Shown here: positions 63,501 to 64,000 of the stretch, piece after piece
Layout of the letters: every line of letters begins with the position of its first letter
How positions within the stretch are numbered: position 1 is the stretch's first letter
Source: Micractinium sp. NFX-FRZ
Taxonomy: Eukaryota; Chlorophyta; Trebouxiophyceae; Chlorellales; Chlorellaceae
DNA: 64,000 nt
Reading direction: 5' to 3'
Assembly (NCBI GenBank): GCA_029339195.1
Contig: JAPTJF010000121.1
Coordinates: 62,001-126,000, forward strand
Program-made: the position numbers and the translations under genes
The notes under the pieces: model-generated
The model's input: the letters and a program-made list of their open reading frames with translations, nothing else
Database searches by the model: none
Told to the model about the DNA's origin: nothing

Positions 63501-64000
63501 GTCTGGATCTCCTCCAGCCTGCGGGTGGGAGCCACACAGGTGAGAGCCACACACACATAACCAGGCAGGCACATAACCAGGCAGATAACCAGGCACATAA
63601 CCAGGCAGGCATACCCAGCACGTCAGTTCTGCCTGCAGCATCACATGTCCGCTGCGTCGCCGCCCGGCCCCCGCCACCCTCATCCCCAGAACCGCAGGCA
63701 GGCGGCCACCGCAAGCTCACATGCCCCAGGCGCCCCAGCACCTGCTCCTTCTACGCTTCCGCTCCTCAGGTCAGTTGCCGCCCTAGCCCATCCCCACAAC
63801 TGCCCCTGCCTTGGCAGGGCACCTATTGAAAGCAGCCCTATCCCATGCAGTCCACTCCTTAAATCGCAACTCACTTCCCCTCGATCTCCGCCTTCTTCAG
63901 GTTCTTCAGCCGCTTCACCTCCGCCCGCCGCTGCTCCTCCTCCGCCGCCTGCCGCTCCGCCTTCTCCTGCCGCTTGCGCTTGCGCCGCTCATCCTCCTTG
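60579..64000 (-). CDS. KRI1: KRI1-family ribosome biogenesis protein, 5' end outside window
   Basis: Kri1 is a nucleolar factor needed for 40S/rRNA processing, a partner of KRR1. Exons on the minus strand: 63875 to beyond 64000, 63455-63518, 63120-63194, 62484-62640, 62066-62225, 61536-61646 and 60579-61185, about 430 aa in frame within the window. Family features: basic coiled coil ending LKNLKKAEIEGK, FDPEEYDRQMAAAFGDDYY, an acidic stretch (DADEEDADEEEGGEAAD), and the Kri1 C-terminal signature KLDYEDVVGGIPTRFRYKEV then DILAMEDKELNQVVGLRTLA and KKFRPNYQKLNELK. The C-terminal exon adds an unusually long Gly/Gln-rich, Lys-rich tail (polyGln near 60700-60880) ending RPKLAGDGGEQGA. Introns are small; the one after LAPYR holds a C-rich minisatellite. 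Confidence 0.92.
60695..60885 (-). repeat. polyGln-coding CTG/CAG tracts in KRI1
   Basis: Several runs of CTG on the plus strand (CAG on the coding strand) give Gln tracts in the last exon, e.g. 60736-60765 and 60837-60860. The stretches between them code Gly/Lys-rich segments. Confidence 0.88.
61395..61535. repeat. C-rich minisatellite in KRI1 intron
   Basis: Units of ctccctgccccctgcccttc, alternating with cccctgccctccctgcc, repeat about three times with a period near 53 bp, next to the donor of the LAPYR exon. Confidence 0.85.
62743..62776. repeat. Short tandem repeat ctcacaagc in KRI1 intron
   Basis: Four consecutive 9-bp units of ctcacaagc lie inside the intron before the GADEDGADD exon. 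Confidence 0.85.
63421..63455 (-). repeat. Tandem GCGCTGAGCTGGC motif at a KRI1 donor
   Basis: On the minus strand the intron begins gtgagctggcgcgctgagct ggcgcgctgagctggcag: three copies of a 13-bp unit starting at the 5' splice site. Related motifs follow donors in two other genes (near 1050-1068 and 11090-11104). Confidence 0.75.

Noticed and set aside
1..64000. tRNA, rRNA, transposase, reverse transcriptase or viral genes
   Set aside because: None was recognised on either strand. Repeats seen are local tandem copies, simple repeats and gene-internal repeats.

Overview
The window is nuclear DNA from a GC-rich green alga, most likely a chlorellalean trebouxiophyte. The evidence is densely spliced genes with short GT-AG introns, GC-biased third codon positions, TGTAA polyadenylation motifs (the usual chlorophyte signal) downstream of several stops, a plastid-type BASS transporter, a plant-lineage SnRK2 kinase and a secreted protein with an extensin-like proline-rich tail. 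There is no bacterial, organellar or viral signature. The species call is inference. Exons were joined by hand from reading frame, splice phase and family conservation, so boundaries are predictions; most joins keep frame exactly.

Fifteen genes cover the window. In order: alanine/glyoxylate aminotransferase (-, 3' end outside), lariat debranching enzyme DBR1 (+), 3-hydroxyisobutyrate dehydrogenase (-), an unrecognised small protein (+), BASS-type sodium/organic-acid symporter (+), an M60-like secreted protein with a proline-rich tail (+), a tail-anchored C2-domain protein (-), a sialidase/BNR-like protein (+), a TMEM45/DUF716 membrane protein (-), cathepsin Z-like protease (+), an unrecognised tandem-repeat protein (-), an Ala/Lys-rich low-complexity protein (+), a BRCT-REXO exonuclease (+), an SnRK2-like kinase (-), and KRI1 (-, 5' end outside). 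Most neighbours are head-to-head (short shared promoter gaps of about 0.3-0.6 kb) or tail-to-tail. No operon or pathway links them. DBR1, the REXO-type nuclease and KRI1 all act on RNA, but there is no sign that this clustering is functional.

The most unusual feature is a recurring architecture inside the introns. In 12 of 15 genes at least one intron carries one to three decayed tandem copies ('echoes') of the neighbouring exon edge together with its splice site. Donor-edge echoes lie downstream of the real donor, and acceptor-edge echoes lie upstream of the real acceptor, so all are removed by splicing. In a 13th gene (Ala/Lys-rich) a whole symmetric exon looks like such an echo that became coding. 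This suggests that introns here grow, and occasionally create exons, by local tandem duplication across splice junctions. Other points of note are two GC-AG introns, a 15-nt micro-exon, an M60-like protein lacking the zinc motif, an SnRK2 kinase with NRD in place of HRD, and a novel repeat protein of about 45-residue units.
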